This document shows positions 9,067 to 17,759 of a DNA stretch of 64,000 nucleotides, piece after piece. Source of the DNA: Flagellimonas flava (GTDB taxonomy: Bacteria > Bacteroidota > Bacteroidia > Flavobacteriales > Flavobacteriaceae); contig NZ_FQWL01000007.1 in NCBI RefSeq assembly GCF_900129665.1, positions 1 to 64,000 on the forward strand. Direction: 5' to 3'. A program made the position numbers and the translations under genes. The first letter of the stretch is position 1, and each line of letters opens with the position of its first letter. The notes beneath the pieces are model-generated. The model was not told the DNA's origin, did no database searches, and saw only the letters and a list, made by a program, of their open reading frames with translations.

Positions 9067-10073
9067 ACGTAGTTTTTGTTTATAAGCAAAGCTATTAAAT
9101 CGATAATTCTGGAACAATACCCAGTTTCATTGTCGTACCACCCGATAATTTTCACCATTCTGCCAATAACGGAGGTCATTAAAGAATCAAACGTACAAGA
9201 ATAACAACTATTGTTTATATCGATGGAAACAATGGGGTCTTCGGTGAAATAAAGTACATTTTTAAGTTCATTATTGGCGTAATGTTTAAAAGTACTGTTT
9301 ATTTCTTCAATTGAGGTGTCTTTTTTAACATTGAAGGTAATATCGGTAAGCGAACCATTGGGTACGGGCACCCGTATACCACATCCGCCTATCACATCGG
9401 ACAGATCAGGAAAAATTTTGGTCAGGGCCTTTGCAGCCCCTGTGGTAGTGGGAATAATGGACTGTCCTGCGGCTCTTGATCTCCTTAAGTCTCTATGAGG
9501 GCGGTCATGCAGGCTTTGGTCCGATGTGTACGAATGGACCGTTGTGATATAGGCCTGCTCAATTCCGCAAAGCTCCTTGACCACTTTAATCATAGGTGCG
9601 GCGTTGTTTGTGGTGCATGAGGCGTTGGAGATAATATGATCTTCAGCCTCAATTATGGATTCATTTACCCCCAAAACCACGGTTTTAATTTCGTCTTCCA
9701 GCGGCGGAACGGACAAAATAACCTTTTTTGCCCCATTTTTAAGGTGGTGACTCAATTCATCTTTGGTTTTAAACTTGCCAGATGCCTCCACCACGACATC
9801 TATCTGGTGCTTGCTCCAATCTATTTTTTCCGGATGGTTGTGATTGGTTACCACCACTTCGTTTTCACCAAAGCATATCTTATTGTCCCTTGCAAAGATA
9901 TTTGCCTCCAAGGTACCGTGAATGCTGTCATACTTTAATAAATGGGCCAAGGTGCGTGCATCGGCCAAATCGTTAATGGCTACCACATTGATGTGCGGAT
10001 GGACTTGAAGCAACCTGAAAAGGGTCCTTCCAATACGTCCAAAACCATTGATTCCAACGTTTATACTTTTCAT
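9063..10073 (-). CDS. gap: Glyceraldehyde-3-phosphate dehydrogenase, type I
   Basis: NAD-dependent oxidation of glyceraldehyde-3-phosphate to 1,3-bisphosphoglycerate (or the reverse) in the cytoplasm. Visible features: Rossmann GFGRIGR 10-16, SNASCTTN with catalytic Cys153, His180 in TTVHSYT, and the C-terminal GWYDNETGY signature. 336 residues is the normal length. Many Bacteroidota have more than one gap gene; whether this is the glycolytic or a gluconeogenic copy cannot be told from the sequence. The hybrid kinase gene starts at or just before its stop. Confidence 0.95.
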   Translation of the reverse strand: MKSINVGINGFGRIGRTLFRLLQVHPHINVVAINDLADARTLAHLLKYDSIHGTLEANIFARDNKICFGENEVVVTNHNHPEKIDWSKHQIDVVVEASGKFKTKDELSHHLKNGAKKVILSVPPLEDEIKTVVLGVNESIIEAEDHIISNASCTTNNAAPMIKVVKELCGIEQAYITTVHSYTSDQSLHDRPHRDLRRSRAAGQSIIPTTTGAAKALTKIFPDLSDVIGGCGIRVPVPNGSLTDITFNVKKDTSIEEINSTFKHYANNELKNVLYFTEDPIVSIDINNSCYSCTFDSLMTSVIGRMVKIIGWYDNETGYCSRIIDLIALLINKNYV

Positions 10074-10100
10074 TAAAGAAGCTGTGAGGGGAATTTGTGC

Positions 10101-10982
10101 TTAGTGAATATGCTTATGAGCCTTGTAGGACGACCTTACCAAAGCTCCGCTCTCTACGTGTCTAAAGCCCATTTTTAAACCAATTTCCTCATATTTTTTA
10201 AACTGTTCCGGTAAAATGAACTCTTTGACAGACAGGTGTTTTTTGGAGGGTTGTAGGTATTGCCCAATGGTAACAACGTCCACATCTACATTTCTCAAAT
10301 CCTCCATAGTTTGGAGCACTTCTTCTTCCAACTCTCCCAAACCAAGCATAATCCCAGATTTGGTGCGGTTGGCACCATTTTTCTTCAGGTATTCAAGGAC
10401 TCCCAGGCTACGTTCATATTTCGCTTGAATTCGAACTTCTCTGGTCAATCGCTTTACCGTTTCCATATTGTGTGAAATCACTTCCGGGGCAGCTTGTAAT
10501 ATGCGGTCTAAGTGGGTTTCAACTCCTTGGAAGTCAGGAATTAGGGTTTCAAGTGTGGTTTCAGGGTTCATCCTTCGGATGGCCTTGACCGTTTCTGCCC
10601 AAATAATGGAACCCATATCTTTAAGGTCATCGCGATCCACAGAGGTAACCACCGCATGTTTAATGCCCATAATTTTAATGGAACGTGCTACTTTTTCCGG
10701 TTCTGCCCAGTCAACACTCTCAGGTCTACCTGTTTTTACGCCGCAAAAACCACAAGATCGGGTACAGATGTTTCCCAAAATCATAAATGTGGCCGTTCCT
10801 TCTCCCCAACATTCACCCATATTGGGGCAACTTCCCGAAGTACAGATCGTATGCAGGTCATACTTGTCCACCAACCCTCTGAGTTGGGTGTACTTCTTGC
10901 CTGTTGGCAACTTGACCCTAAGCCATTTTGGCTTTCCTTTTGGTGGGAGAACGTTTTCTACAGCTGCTGTGCCCATAAACAA
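10101..10982 (-). CDS. lipA: Lipoyl synthase
   Basis: Radical-SAM enzyme that inserts two sulfur atoms into the octanoyl chain on lipoyl domains. Auxiliary-cluster cysteines are C47, C52 and C58 ([12 protein letters not shown]), and the radical-SAM cluster is C73, C77, C80 (CTRSCGFC). The C-terminal RSSY motif, whose Ser ligates the auxiliary cluster, is present. 293 residues is typical. Starts MFMGTA; the alternative Met3 cannot be excluded. It lies between gap and a sigma factor gene on the same strand; the 55-base gap to the sigma gene could carry a promoter. Confidence 0.96.
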   Translation of the reverse strand: MFMGTAAVENVLPPKGKPKWLRVKLPTGKKYTQLRGLVDKYDLHTICTSGSCPNMGECWGEGTATFMILGNICTRSCGFCGVKTGRPESVDWAEPEKVARSIKIMGIKHAVVTSVDRDDLKDMGSIIWAETVKAIRRMNPETTLETLIPDFQGVETHLDRILQAAPEVISHNMETVKRLTREVRIQAKYERSLGVLEYLKKNGANRTKSGIMLGLGELEEEVLQTMEDLRNVDVDVVTIGQYLQPSKKHLSVKEFILPEQFKKYEEIGLKMGFRHVESGALVRSSYKAHKHIH

Positions 10983-11037
10983 AATTTGAGGTACAAAGAT
11001 ACGAAACTGGGCAGGAAACCTACACCATCGAAAAGGG

Positions 11038-11598
11038 CTAGTGTTTCTGAATGATCTCTGCCAAAAGCTTCTTGGCTCTGAGGAGTTTAACCTTGATATT
11101 GTTTACTGGCTCATTGAGTTCCCTTGCTATTTCTGCATAGCTCAACTCATTAAAATACCTAAGATTAATGACCTTTTGGTATGGAGGCTTTAGTTTTTTG
11201 ATATCACGAAGTAGGTTGGCTAGGTTCTGTTCCGTAATCAATTGATCTTCGACCGATGGGGTTTCATCCAGAACTTTTTTTACCTCATCTCCGCTGCTCT
11301 CCATTTCATCCAGTAAACTGCGCTTTCTTTTACGAATAAGATCTACATGAAGATTTTTGGAAATGGTTATCAGCCAAGTCTTGAACTCATAGGCCTCATC
11401 GTAGGAACCAATTTTATCAAAAGCCTTGGAGAAGGTACGGATGGTGATGTCCTCTGCATCGTTTTCATTTTTGGTGCGGGCCAATTGAAAGGCATAGACT
11501 TCGTTCCAAAAAGTATCTAGAAGTAGGCTAAAGGCAATCTGGTTGCCCACTTTTGCCTTTTGGATATTTTCTTTAATGGATTGCTCCGTTTTATTCAA
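11038..11598 (-). CDS. ECF RNA polymerase sigma factor
   Basis: 186 residues. Sigma-70 region 2 (about 20-90, with [14 protein letters not shown] and [22 protein letters not shown], the -10 recognition segment) and region 4 (about 125-183, [24 protein letters not shown], helix-turn-helix). No anti-sigma gene is adjacent; the next gene upstream is a small Cys-containing membrane protein. In flavobacteria a sigma factor of this type is often found next to lipA, so it may be a housekeeping-like ECF. Its targets are unknown. Confidence 0.88.
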   Translation of the reverse strand: MNKTEQSIKENIQKAKVGNQIAFSLLLDTFWNEVYAFQLARTKNENDAEDITIRTFSKAFDKIGSYDEAYEFKTWLITISKNLHVDLIRKRKRSLLDEMESSGDEVKKVLDETPSVEDQLITEQNLANLLRDIKKLKPPYQKVINLRYFNELSYAEIARELNEPVNNIKVKLLRAKKLLAEIIQKH

Positions 11599-11636
11599 AA
11601 ACCTTCATTTTTAAGGGAATATGGTTCCGCCTAGGT

Positions 11637-11846
11637 TTACTGAAGTTCGGGGATGGAATCTTTTTTGCATTCTTGTTCACTAGGCAGCTTGCCACAAAAC
11701 CCGCAGGCCTCTCCCTCTTGGTTCAAGTATGGATTTTGACTTGCGCAAGTACCTGCAAACTTGCCATCTTTTTTTGACCAAATTTTAATGGCTATACCAG
11801 CAAATGCGAGTCCTAAAAGACCTATGGTCAACAATGCTAACTTCAT
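11637..11846 (-). CDS. Small membrane-anchored Cys-containing protein of unknown function
   Basis: 69 residues: one hydrophobic segment (about 4-22) followed by a basic stop-transfer stretch and a short soluble tail with four Cys (34, 48, 51, 60), two of them as CGFCG. It could sit in the inner membrane or be exported; the CxxC suggests metal binding or disulfide formation, which is inference. ATG at 11846. It lies 38 bases before the ECF sigma gene on the same strand, so the two may be co-transcribed; an anti-sigma role is possible but it resembles no known anti-sigma domain. Confidence 0.6.
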   Translation of the reverse strand: MKLALLTIGLLGLAFAGIAIKIWSKKDGKFAGTCASQNPYLNQEGEACGFCGKLPSEQECKKDSIPELQ

Positions 11847-11917
11847 GCTTCAGCTTTTGTGCAAAGGTACAAAATACCCTCTAAAGCATATGAAGGTTCG
11901 CTATTTTTATAAGAAGT

Positions 11918-12676
11918 TTAGTAGTTGATGTTGGCTACAATGTTTTGCACTGTAGGGGCACTGTTTCCACCTTCAGGCTCAATAGTGATATACCCAATGG
12001 CATTCTCGGCATAGGGGAGGGCCAACAGCTTGTCTTTGTCGTCAAACTCTTTGATTACCCCTAGGTTTACCAATTCTCCATTGACTTCCGCCCACATTTG
12101 GAAACATTTGTTTTCGGGAAGTTCGGGAACATTGCTCACGTTGATGTAAGACAATTTCTTCACGGGATTGATGTAGGCGATGGCTTTAAGCTCTTTTCCT
12201 TCTTTCTTGCCCATTAAGTTATACCTTTTGGTAGCCGGATTGTTGAGCACAATAAATTGATTTCGAACATCCTCCAACTGATTTTTCATGTTTTCCTCCA
12301 GATACTTTATCTGGTTGGTCACATAGGTATTTTCCTTTTGAAGGCTTTGGTTCTGATTCCAGAAGAAATAGGAAGATCCGGCAAAGGCCATAATGGCTAT
12401 ACAGGCTGCAACAGCATACCTATAGAACCTTCGATTTGTCGTCCTTTCTTTCTTGGCACTATGTAAAATGATTTCTTTAAGCCCTTCAGGTGTCTTGCGC
12501 GCATACATTTTGGCGAAAGCTTCCAAATTGTCCTGGAGCTGATTATAGGTTTCCCTTACTTCCGGATACATCGCAATATAGCGCTCCGCCTTAAGCGCTT
12601 CTTCCTTGGTGGTATCGCCCACAAGGTATTTTTCCAGAATATCGGAATCTAAAAAGTTGTGTATTTTTTCTTTCAT
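11918..12676 (-). CDS. Anti-sigma factor, RskA-like
   Basis: 252 residues: N-terminal cytoplasmic helical domain (about 1-75) that would bind the sigma factor, one membrane helix (about 87-106), a coiled coil (about 108-145) and a periplasmic RskA-type C-terminal domain with the CFQMWAEVNGE motif typical of the anti-sigma-K C-terminal family. No zinc motif (HxxxCxxC) is present. Its start overlaps the stop of the upstream ECF sigma gene by four bases (ATGA), which supports translational coupling and a cognate pair. The signal sensed by the periplasmic domain is unknown. Confidence 0.88.
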   Translation of the reverse strand: MKEKIHNFLDSDILEKYLVGDTTKEEALKAERYIAMYPEVRETYNQLQDNLEAFAKMYARKTPEGLKEIILHSAKKERTTNRRFYRYAVAACIAIMAFAGSSYFFWNQNQSLQKENTYVTNQIKYLEENMKNQLEDVRNQFIVLNNPATKRYNLMGKKEGKELKAIAYINPVKKLSYINVSNVPELPENKCFQMWAEVNGELVNLGVIKEFDDKDKLLALPYAENAIGYITIEPEGGNSAPTVQNIVANINY

Positions 12677-13239
12677 GTCAGCAAATTTATCAGTAGCAGC
12701 AGGGTCATTGAAGTCCCATAGATTTTTCCAAGTTCCCTAAGGCCGATTTTAAGTCTTGATTTGATCGTACCCAACGGAATATCCAGTTCATCGCTGGCTT
12801 CCTGTTGTGTCATCCCTTCAAAAAATAGGGCCTCTAACACAATTTTGTACTTAGGTTCAATCTTGTCCAGATTCTCTTGGACATCCATAAATTCGGGCCT
12901 TATGCCGCTTACTCCTAGATTATATACGTCTGAAACATCAATTTGGACTTCTTTATCGGCTTTATTGTTTATGCTCCTTAGTTTGTCAATGGCCGTATTT
13001 CTGGTAATTCTAAAGAGCCATGTAAATAGTTTAGCTTTTGAAGCATCATAGGAATCCGCTTTTTTCCAGATTTTGACAAAACTCTCCTGGAGTACATCTT
13101 GGGCCAAATCCTCATCCTTAACCACTTTGTAGGCCACACCGAAGAGCGTATCACCATAGTTGTCGTACAGTAACGAAATGGCTTTATCGTCCTTTTCGGC
13201 AAGTAATGACACGATATGTCTTTCAATAAGTGTACTCAT
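12673..13239 (-). CDS. ECF RNA polymerase sigma factor, partner of RskA-like anti-sigma
   Basis: 188 residues. Region 2 spans about 20-90 (DLAQDVLQESFVKIWKKA, FTWLFRITRNTAIDKLR) and region 4 about 125-180 (FEGMTQQEASDELDIPLGTIKSRL, helix-turn-helix). The sequence is of the SigK-like class, which pairs with RskA-type anti-sigma factors, and the next gene is exactly that. The C-terminal tail is hydrophobic (MTLLLLINLL). ATG at 13239. The 195-base gap upstream to murB should hold its promoter, possibly self-regulated. Confidence 0.9.
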   Translation of the reverse strand: MSTLIERHIVSLLAEKDDKAISLLYDNYGDTLFGVAYKVVKDEDLAQDVLQESFVKIWKKADSYDASKAKLFTWLFRITRNTAIDKLRSINNKADKEVQIDVSDVYNLGVSGIRPEFMDVQENLDKIEPKYKIVLEALFFEGMTQQEASDELDIPLGTIKSRLKIGLRELGKIYGTSMTLLLLINLLT

Positions 13240-13404
13240 ACTAGGTTGTTTGGTAAAACTTTCGGGGGCGAAAATCTAAAATAAACTTTATCACGTATAT
13301 ACAGTAACGCTAAGTTAGAAAAACGATTATTGGCCTGCGTTAAAATATAGGATAAAGACATTATACATATATAAGTATTTAAAATTTGGTTAGTTTGGTT
13401 TGGT

Positions 13405-13438
13405 ATAACCCCTGTTTTCACTTTGATGCAGGGGTTAT
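13405..13438. repeat. Perfect 10-bp inverted repeat across the murB stop codon
   Basis: Arms ATAACCCCTG (13405-13414) and CAGGGGTTAT (13429-13438) enclose a 14-base loop; the right arm contains the murB stop (13435-13437). On the minus strand no T run follows, so it is at best a weak terminator for murB; it may instead limit readthrough into the sigma operon or protect the mRNA end. Confidence 0.6.
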
Positions 13439-14448
13439 TTTATGATATTAACTTCAGGTGTAATCTTGATTTTAAAGGTATTCAAAACCTCTTCCTGTAT
13501 CTTTTCAGCCAACTCAAGGATTTCCTGTCCAGTGACATTACCAAGGTTTACCAATACCAACGCCTGTTTTTCATGCACGCCGGCATTGCCAAATCGTTTT
13601 CCTTTAAAACCACATTGTTCAATAAGCCAACCAGCCGGAATCTTGAATCCCTCATCCGTTTTATAGCTTGGAACTTTTGGATGCGATTTTTTTAGTTTTT
13701 CGAACGTTTTTTTTGAGATTACCGGGTTTTTAAAAAAGCTTCCACTGTTCCCAATCTCTTTAGGGTCAGGTAATTTGCTTTGTCGTATGGCTATAACAGC
13801 GTCGGAAACATCCCTAATGGTGGGATATATTACATTATTTTTTTTGAGTTCTTCCTCAATGGCACCATAACCTGTATGCAACTGATGATTTCCCTTGGTA
13901 AGTTTAAAAGTTACCGAGGTAATGATGTATTTGCCTTTTCCTTCATTTTTGAAGAAAGAATCCCGATATCCAAACTTACAGGACTCTTTATCGAATGCAA
14001 CCAATTCCCCACTTTCAATTTCCATAGCGGCGCAGCTCACAAAGACATCCTTTAACTCAACACCATAGGCCCCAATGTTCTGTATGGGCGCTGTTCCGGT
14101 GTTCCCAGGAATGAGCGACAGATTTTCCAACCCTCCATAACCTCGCTCCAAGGTCCACAGTACCAGTTCGTGCCAGTTTTCGCCGGCCATGACCTTTAAA
14201 ATGACTTCGTCATTGGTCTCCTCAACAATTGAAATGCCCTTTAAGTTGATGTGCATTACCAAGGCATCCAAATCTTTGGTCAGCAACACATTGCTTCCAC
14301 CACTCAAAATAAACTTTTCAGGATACGCCTTTAGCTCCAATACTCTTTGCAATTGTACCAAACCGTTGATTTGCACAAAGGATTTTGCCTTTACATCGAT
14401 TCCGAAGGTATTATGGTGTTTTAAGGATATGTTTTCCTGAATGTTCAC
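13435..14448 (-). CDS. murB: UDP-N-acetylmuramate dehydrogenase
   Basis: FAD- and NADPH-dependent reduction of UDP-GlcNAc-enolpyruvate to UDP-MurNAc in peptidoglycan precursor synthesis. FAD-binding segments are GGSNVLLT 50-57 and GNTGTAPIQNIGAYG 115-129; the catalytic Ser237 is in GSFFKNP; Tyr161-Arg162 match the substrate-binding pair. The E. coli-like (type I) form with 337 residues. The start is GTG at 14448, overlapping the stop of the aminotransferase gene as GTGA, so it is translationally coupled to it. Confidence 0.94.
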   Translation of the reverse strand: MNIQENISLKHHNTFGIDVKAKSFVQINGLVQLQRVLELKAYPEKFILSGGSNVLLTKDLDALVMHINLKGISIVEETNDEVILKVMAGENWHELVLWTLERGYGGLENLSLIPGNTGTAPIQNIGAYGVELKDVFVSCAAMEIESGELVAFDKESCKFGYRDSFFKNEGKGKYIITSVTFKLTKGNHQLHTGYGAIEEELKKNNVIYPTIRDVSDAVIAIRQSKLPDPKEIGNSGSFFKNPVISKKTFEKLKKSHPKVPSYKTDEGFKIPAGWLIEQCGFKGKRFGNAGVHEKQALVLVNLGNVTGQEILELAEKIQEEVLNTFKIKITPEVNIIK

Positions 14449-15638
14449 TGGACGTTGTACTCTTTTAAGGCTGCTGCAAGGATGTGCACTGCTTTTATTA
14501 ATTGATCTTTGTGCAACACATAGGCAATTCTGATCTGATTTTTTCCCAATCCCGGGGTCGCATAGAAGCCAGCTGCTGGTGCTACCATAACGGTTTCACC
14601 ATCCATTTCAAATTTTTCCAGAAGCCATTGGGCAAAATCATCCGAATTGGATACAGGTAGTTCCACTACACAGTAGAACGCTCCTTGGGGTACGGCAACC
14701 TTGACCCCTTCAATTTTCTGAAGTTCAGCTACCAATAAATCCCTTCGTTCCACATACTCCTTGCTCACGGCATCAAAATAGCTTTGGGGCGTGTCTAAAG
14801 CGGCTTCACTTGCTATTTGCGCAAAAGTGGGTGGGGATAATCTGGCTTGGGCAAATTTTAATGCGGTTTGGATGACTTCTTGATTTTTGGAAACCAAGCA
14901 GCCTATCCGTGCGCCGCACATGCTATATCTTTTCGAGACCGAATCAACCATAATCGCCCTGTCTTCCAATCCAGGTTCACGTAAAATGGAGTAATGTTCC
15001 CTACCGTCATAAGCAAATTCCCGGTATACCTCATCCGCCACCAAGAACAGATTGTGTTTTTTGACCAATTCTGCCAATTGTTGAATCTCCTCCTTACTAT
15101 ACAAATAACCAGTGGGGTTTCCAGGATTACAAATTAGGATGGCCTTCGTTTTTGGGGTAATAAGCTCCTCGAATTCCGCAATGGGCGGCAAGGCAAAATT
15201 ACTTTCGATACTTGAAGCAATTGGTACTACCTTAACTCCAAGTGCTGTGGCAAATCCATTATAATTGGCATAAAACGGCTCCGGAATAATAATTTCATCC
15301 TCAGCATCCATTATGGTGCCCATTACAAATGATAGCGCCTCCGAACCTCCCGTGGTAACTATAATATCATCGGCACTCACGGCAATCGAATTTTTGGCAT
15401 AATAGGCTGCAATCTTTTTTCGATAGGTTTCAGAGCCTTCCGTCATGCTATAAGCAAGCACTTCAATCGTATGATTGCGAACAGCGTCAAGAGCAATCTC
15501 AGGGGTTTTAATGTCAGGTTGACCAATGTTCAAATGAATGACCTTAGTACCCCTTTTTTTGGCCGCTTCGGCGTAGGGAACCAACTTTCTTATGGGCGAA
15601 GCCGGCATTTGCCTTCCTTTTTTTGATATACTGGGCAT
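14445..15638 (-). CDS. PLP-dependent class I/II aminotransferase (aspartate-aminotransferase-like)
   Basis: 397 residues from the ATG at 15638 (MPSISKKGRQMPASP), which matches the usual N-terminus of this flavobacterial family better than an ATG at 15680. Fold type I signs: GGSEAL 97-102, NPGNPTG 171-177, DEVYREF 202-208 and the PLP lysine K236 in SVSKRYSMCGARIG. It transfers amino groups between an amino acid and a 2-oxo acid; the substrate (Asp, or an aromatic or branched amino acid) cannot be fixed from the sequence. Coupled to murB downstream; divergent from the aspartyl protease gene. Confidence 0.9.
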   Translation of the reverse strand: MPSISKKGRQMPASPIRKLVPYAEAAKKRGTKVIHLNIGQPDIKTPEIALDAVRNHTIEVLAYSMTEGSETYRKKIAAYYAKNSIAVSADDIIVTTGGSEALSFVMGTIMDAEDEIIIPEPFYANYNGFATALGVKVVPIASSIESNFALPPIAEFEELITPKTKAILICNPGNPTGYLYSKEEIQQLAELVKKHNLFLVADEVYREFAYDGREHYSILREPGLEDRAIMVDSVSKRYSMCGARIGCLVSKNQEVIQTALKFAQARLSPPTFAQIASEAALDTPQSYFDAVSKEYVERRDLLVAELQKIEGVKVAVPQGAFYCVVELPVSNSDDFAQWLLEKFEMDGETVMVAPAAGFYATPGLGKNQIRIAYVLHKDQLIKAVHILAAALKEYNVQ

Positions 15639-15788
15639 GCACAAAATTTTACGCAAAAATGGGAAAACCAATTCTTGCAAACAACTCCTTACCGTATTAT
15701 TTAAACCGTTGTCGGAATGTTAAATTAGAATCATCTTTTTTCAATATTTTGTATATTTAAGAAGGATAACCCACTAGAAGCAAGTAAT

Positions 15789-17123
15789 TTGAAGAAAATC
15801 CTCGGTTTTATTGCACTTCTTTTAATGTTGTTGCCATTTATGGTTTCGGCACAGAGCTTCAAATTGCCAAATGATCAGGAATTTCAGAAAATCAACTTTG
15901 AGCTTATCAACAACCTCATTATCATTCCTGTTGAAATCAATGGATCCAAGCTTACTTTTGTGTTGGATTCCGGTGTTAGTAAACCCATCCTCTTTAACCT
16001 TTCAGACCAGGATTCGGTGCAGATTAATAATGTGTCCGAGGTCACAATTAGGGGATTGGGAGATGGTGAGCCTATGAAAGCCCTTAGTTCTCAAGGAAAC
16101 GCTTTTAAGCTGGGCAAGGCCAAAAATTATAATCAAGACCTGTATGTGGTCTTGGACAAGGATATAAATTTTTCAACTTCTTTAGGTATACCGGTACACG
16201 GAATTTTGGGATATGATTTGTTCCGGGATTTTATTGTGGAAGTCAATTACAGTGGAAGAAGCATCAAACTGCATAATCCAAGCTTGTATAAACACGTAAA
16301 GAATAGAAAATCACAAACGCTACCATTGACCATTGAACGCAAAAAGGCCTATGTGGATGGGGCGGTATTGCTCAAGGATGAGGAGGATGTCCCTGTAAAG
16401 TTATTGGTGGATACAGGCAGTAGCGATGCCCTATGGCTGTTCCATGCTCCTGAAAAGGGGTTGGAAATACCCGAAAAAAATTATGAAGATTATCTGGGTA
16501 GGGGACTTAGTGGCGACATTTTTGGAAAACGTACCAAGGTAAATGGAATCAAGATAGGGGATTTCGAGTTGAAGGATGCCAAGGCCGCCTTTCCGTATCG
16601 TGAATCGTTTGGTTCCATTCAGAACTGGGGAGATAGAAACGGAAGTGTTGGTGGTGAGATCCTGAAGCGTTTCAACATGATTTTTGACTATAGAAGGGGA
16701 ACGGTTACCTTAAAAAAGAATGGAAATTTCAAAGCCCCGTTCCAATACAACCTGGCGGGAATAGAACTTCAGCATAATGGACTGCGTTATATCGCGGAAA
16801 GCATTGCGGATTTTACGGGAGTCGTACGAGATGATGATTCTACCTTTGGAAATGTTCAGATTTTACTTGAAAACAAAACCAGATTGAGTTTGGTTCCTGA
16901 AATTATCGTATCGGGGATTAGGGCGGGAAGTCCCGCGGCTGAAGCTGGTCTGCAGGAAGGTGATGTAATTCTGGCCGTTAACGGAAAACGAATCCATCGC
17001 TACAAGCTACAGGAGGTCCTTAAACTGCTCAATGAGAAAGAAGGAAAACGCATTCGAGTGCTAATAGAGCGGTACAACACGGATTTGATGTTCTCCTTTG
17101 TGCTCAAAAAGGTATTTGATTAA
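15789..17123 (+). CDS. Secreted retropepsin-like aspartyl protease with PDZ domain
   Basis: 444 residues with a clear signal peptide (1-21, cleavage after VSA). Two aspartyl-protease half-domains: DSG at 60-62 in TFVLDSGVSK and DTG at 208-210 in LLVDTGSSDALW, so both catalytic Asp are in one chain. A PDZ domain (about 360-435, GSPAAEAGLQEGDVILAVNG) ends the protein. The arrangement is common in Bacteroidota; substrates are unknown, with periplasmic protein processing or quality control the likely role. The start is TTG at 15789, supported by the position of the signal peptide. Followed by a terminator. Confidence 0.88.
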   Translation: MKKILGFIALLLMLLPFMVSAQSFKLPNDQEFQKINFELINNLIIIPVEINGSKLTFVLDSGVSKPILFNLSDQDSVQINNVSEVTIRGLGDGEPMKALSSQGNAFKLGKAKNYNQDLYVVLDKDINFSTSLGIPVHGILGYDLFRDFIVEVNYSGRSIKLHNPSLYKHVKNRKSQTLPLTIERKKAYVDGAVLLKDEEDVPVKLLVDTGSSDALWLFHAPEKGLEIPEKNYEDYLGRGLSGDIFGKRTKVNGIKIGDFELKDAKAAFPYRESFGSIQNWGDRNGSVGGEILKRFNMIFDYRRGTVTLKKNGNFKAPFQYNLAGIELQHNGLRYIAESIADFTGVVRDDDSTFGNVQILLENKTRLSLVPEIIVSGIRAGSPAAEAGLQEGDVILAVNGKRIHRYKLQEVLKLLNEKEGKRIRVLIERYNTDLMFSFVLKKVFD

Positions 17124-17127
17124 AAAC

Positions 17128-17156
17128 AAAAAACCCCGGATTTCCGGGGCTTTTTT
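17128..17156. terminator. Bidirectional terminator between aspartyl protease and DUF1573 genes
   Basis: GC-rich hairpin CCCCGG / CCGGGG (17134-17139 and 17144-17149) flanked by an A run on the left and a T run on the right, so it can stop transcription from both convergent genes. Confidence 0.88.
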
Positions 17157-17173
17157 AGTATAATCTTCTTTTT

Positions 17174-17560
17174 TTATTTGGCACCTTCCGCCTTAACATT
17201 ACCTTTAATTTTCAACACCTTGGTAGGCGTATCAGCGTTGGATGTAACCGTAATGGCCTTTCGTATAGGTCCAACTCTCTTGGTGTCGTACTTTACTTGA
17301 ATCTCACCAGTTTTTCCAGGCAAAATTGGGCCATCTGGCTTTTTTGGGATGGTACACCCGCAGCTGGACTTAACATTACTGATAACCAAAGGGGCAGAAC
17401 CCGTATTGGTAAATTCGAATACTCTAACACCATCACTGCCTTTTGCAATTTCACCATAGTCAATGGTCTCACTCTTAAATTCAATCTTTGCTGCAGCATC
17501 TTGGGCATAAACTCCTAAAGAAAGAAGCCCTACAAACAACATGAGTACAGTTTTTTTCAT
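17174..17560 (-). CDS. Secreted DUF1573-domain protein
   Basis: 128 residues from the ATG at 17560 (MKKTVLML), which gives a clean signal peptide ending at VYA; an adjacent Met at 17563 is equally possible, and an upstream ATG at 17614 would add a non-signal extension. The mature part is one DUF1573 domain, an Ig-like fold of the ASH/MSP class, with the hallmark SSCGCTIP and GPILPGKTGEIQVKYDT. Periplasmic or surface location is expected. Function is unknown; two Cys in CGC are invariant in the family. Confidence 0.88.
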   Translation of the reverse strand: MKKTVLMLFVGLLSLGVYAQDAAAKIEFKSETIDYGEIAKGSDGVRVFEFTNTGSAPLVISNVKSSCGCTIPKKPDGPILPGKTGEIQVKYDTKRVGPIRKAITVTSNADTPTKVLKIKGNVKAEGAK

Positions 17561-17759
17561 CATTTCTAGTTTTGGGTGAATTTCAAAAATAAATGTTTTC
17601 ACACCTGCTTCCAAAATTCTTTTGTTATGTAATAACGTTACTTATTTTTGTTTCGTATTTCGGAATTGGCTCTCAGCCGAAGAATAGCGTTAAATTAACA
17701 TTGCGACTCTCCTTCAAAAATCCAATCCGGTTCTAAAAAGACAAAAACTATACCGAAAA

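Noticed and set aside
10468-10989. Antisense frames over lipA
   Set aside because: LipA motifs are complete on the other strand; the antisense products are low-complexity shadows.
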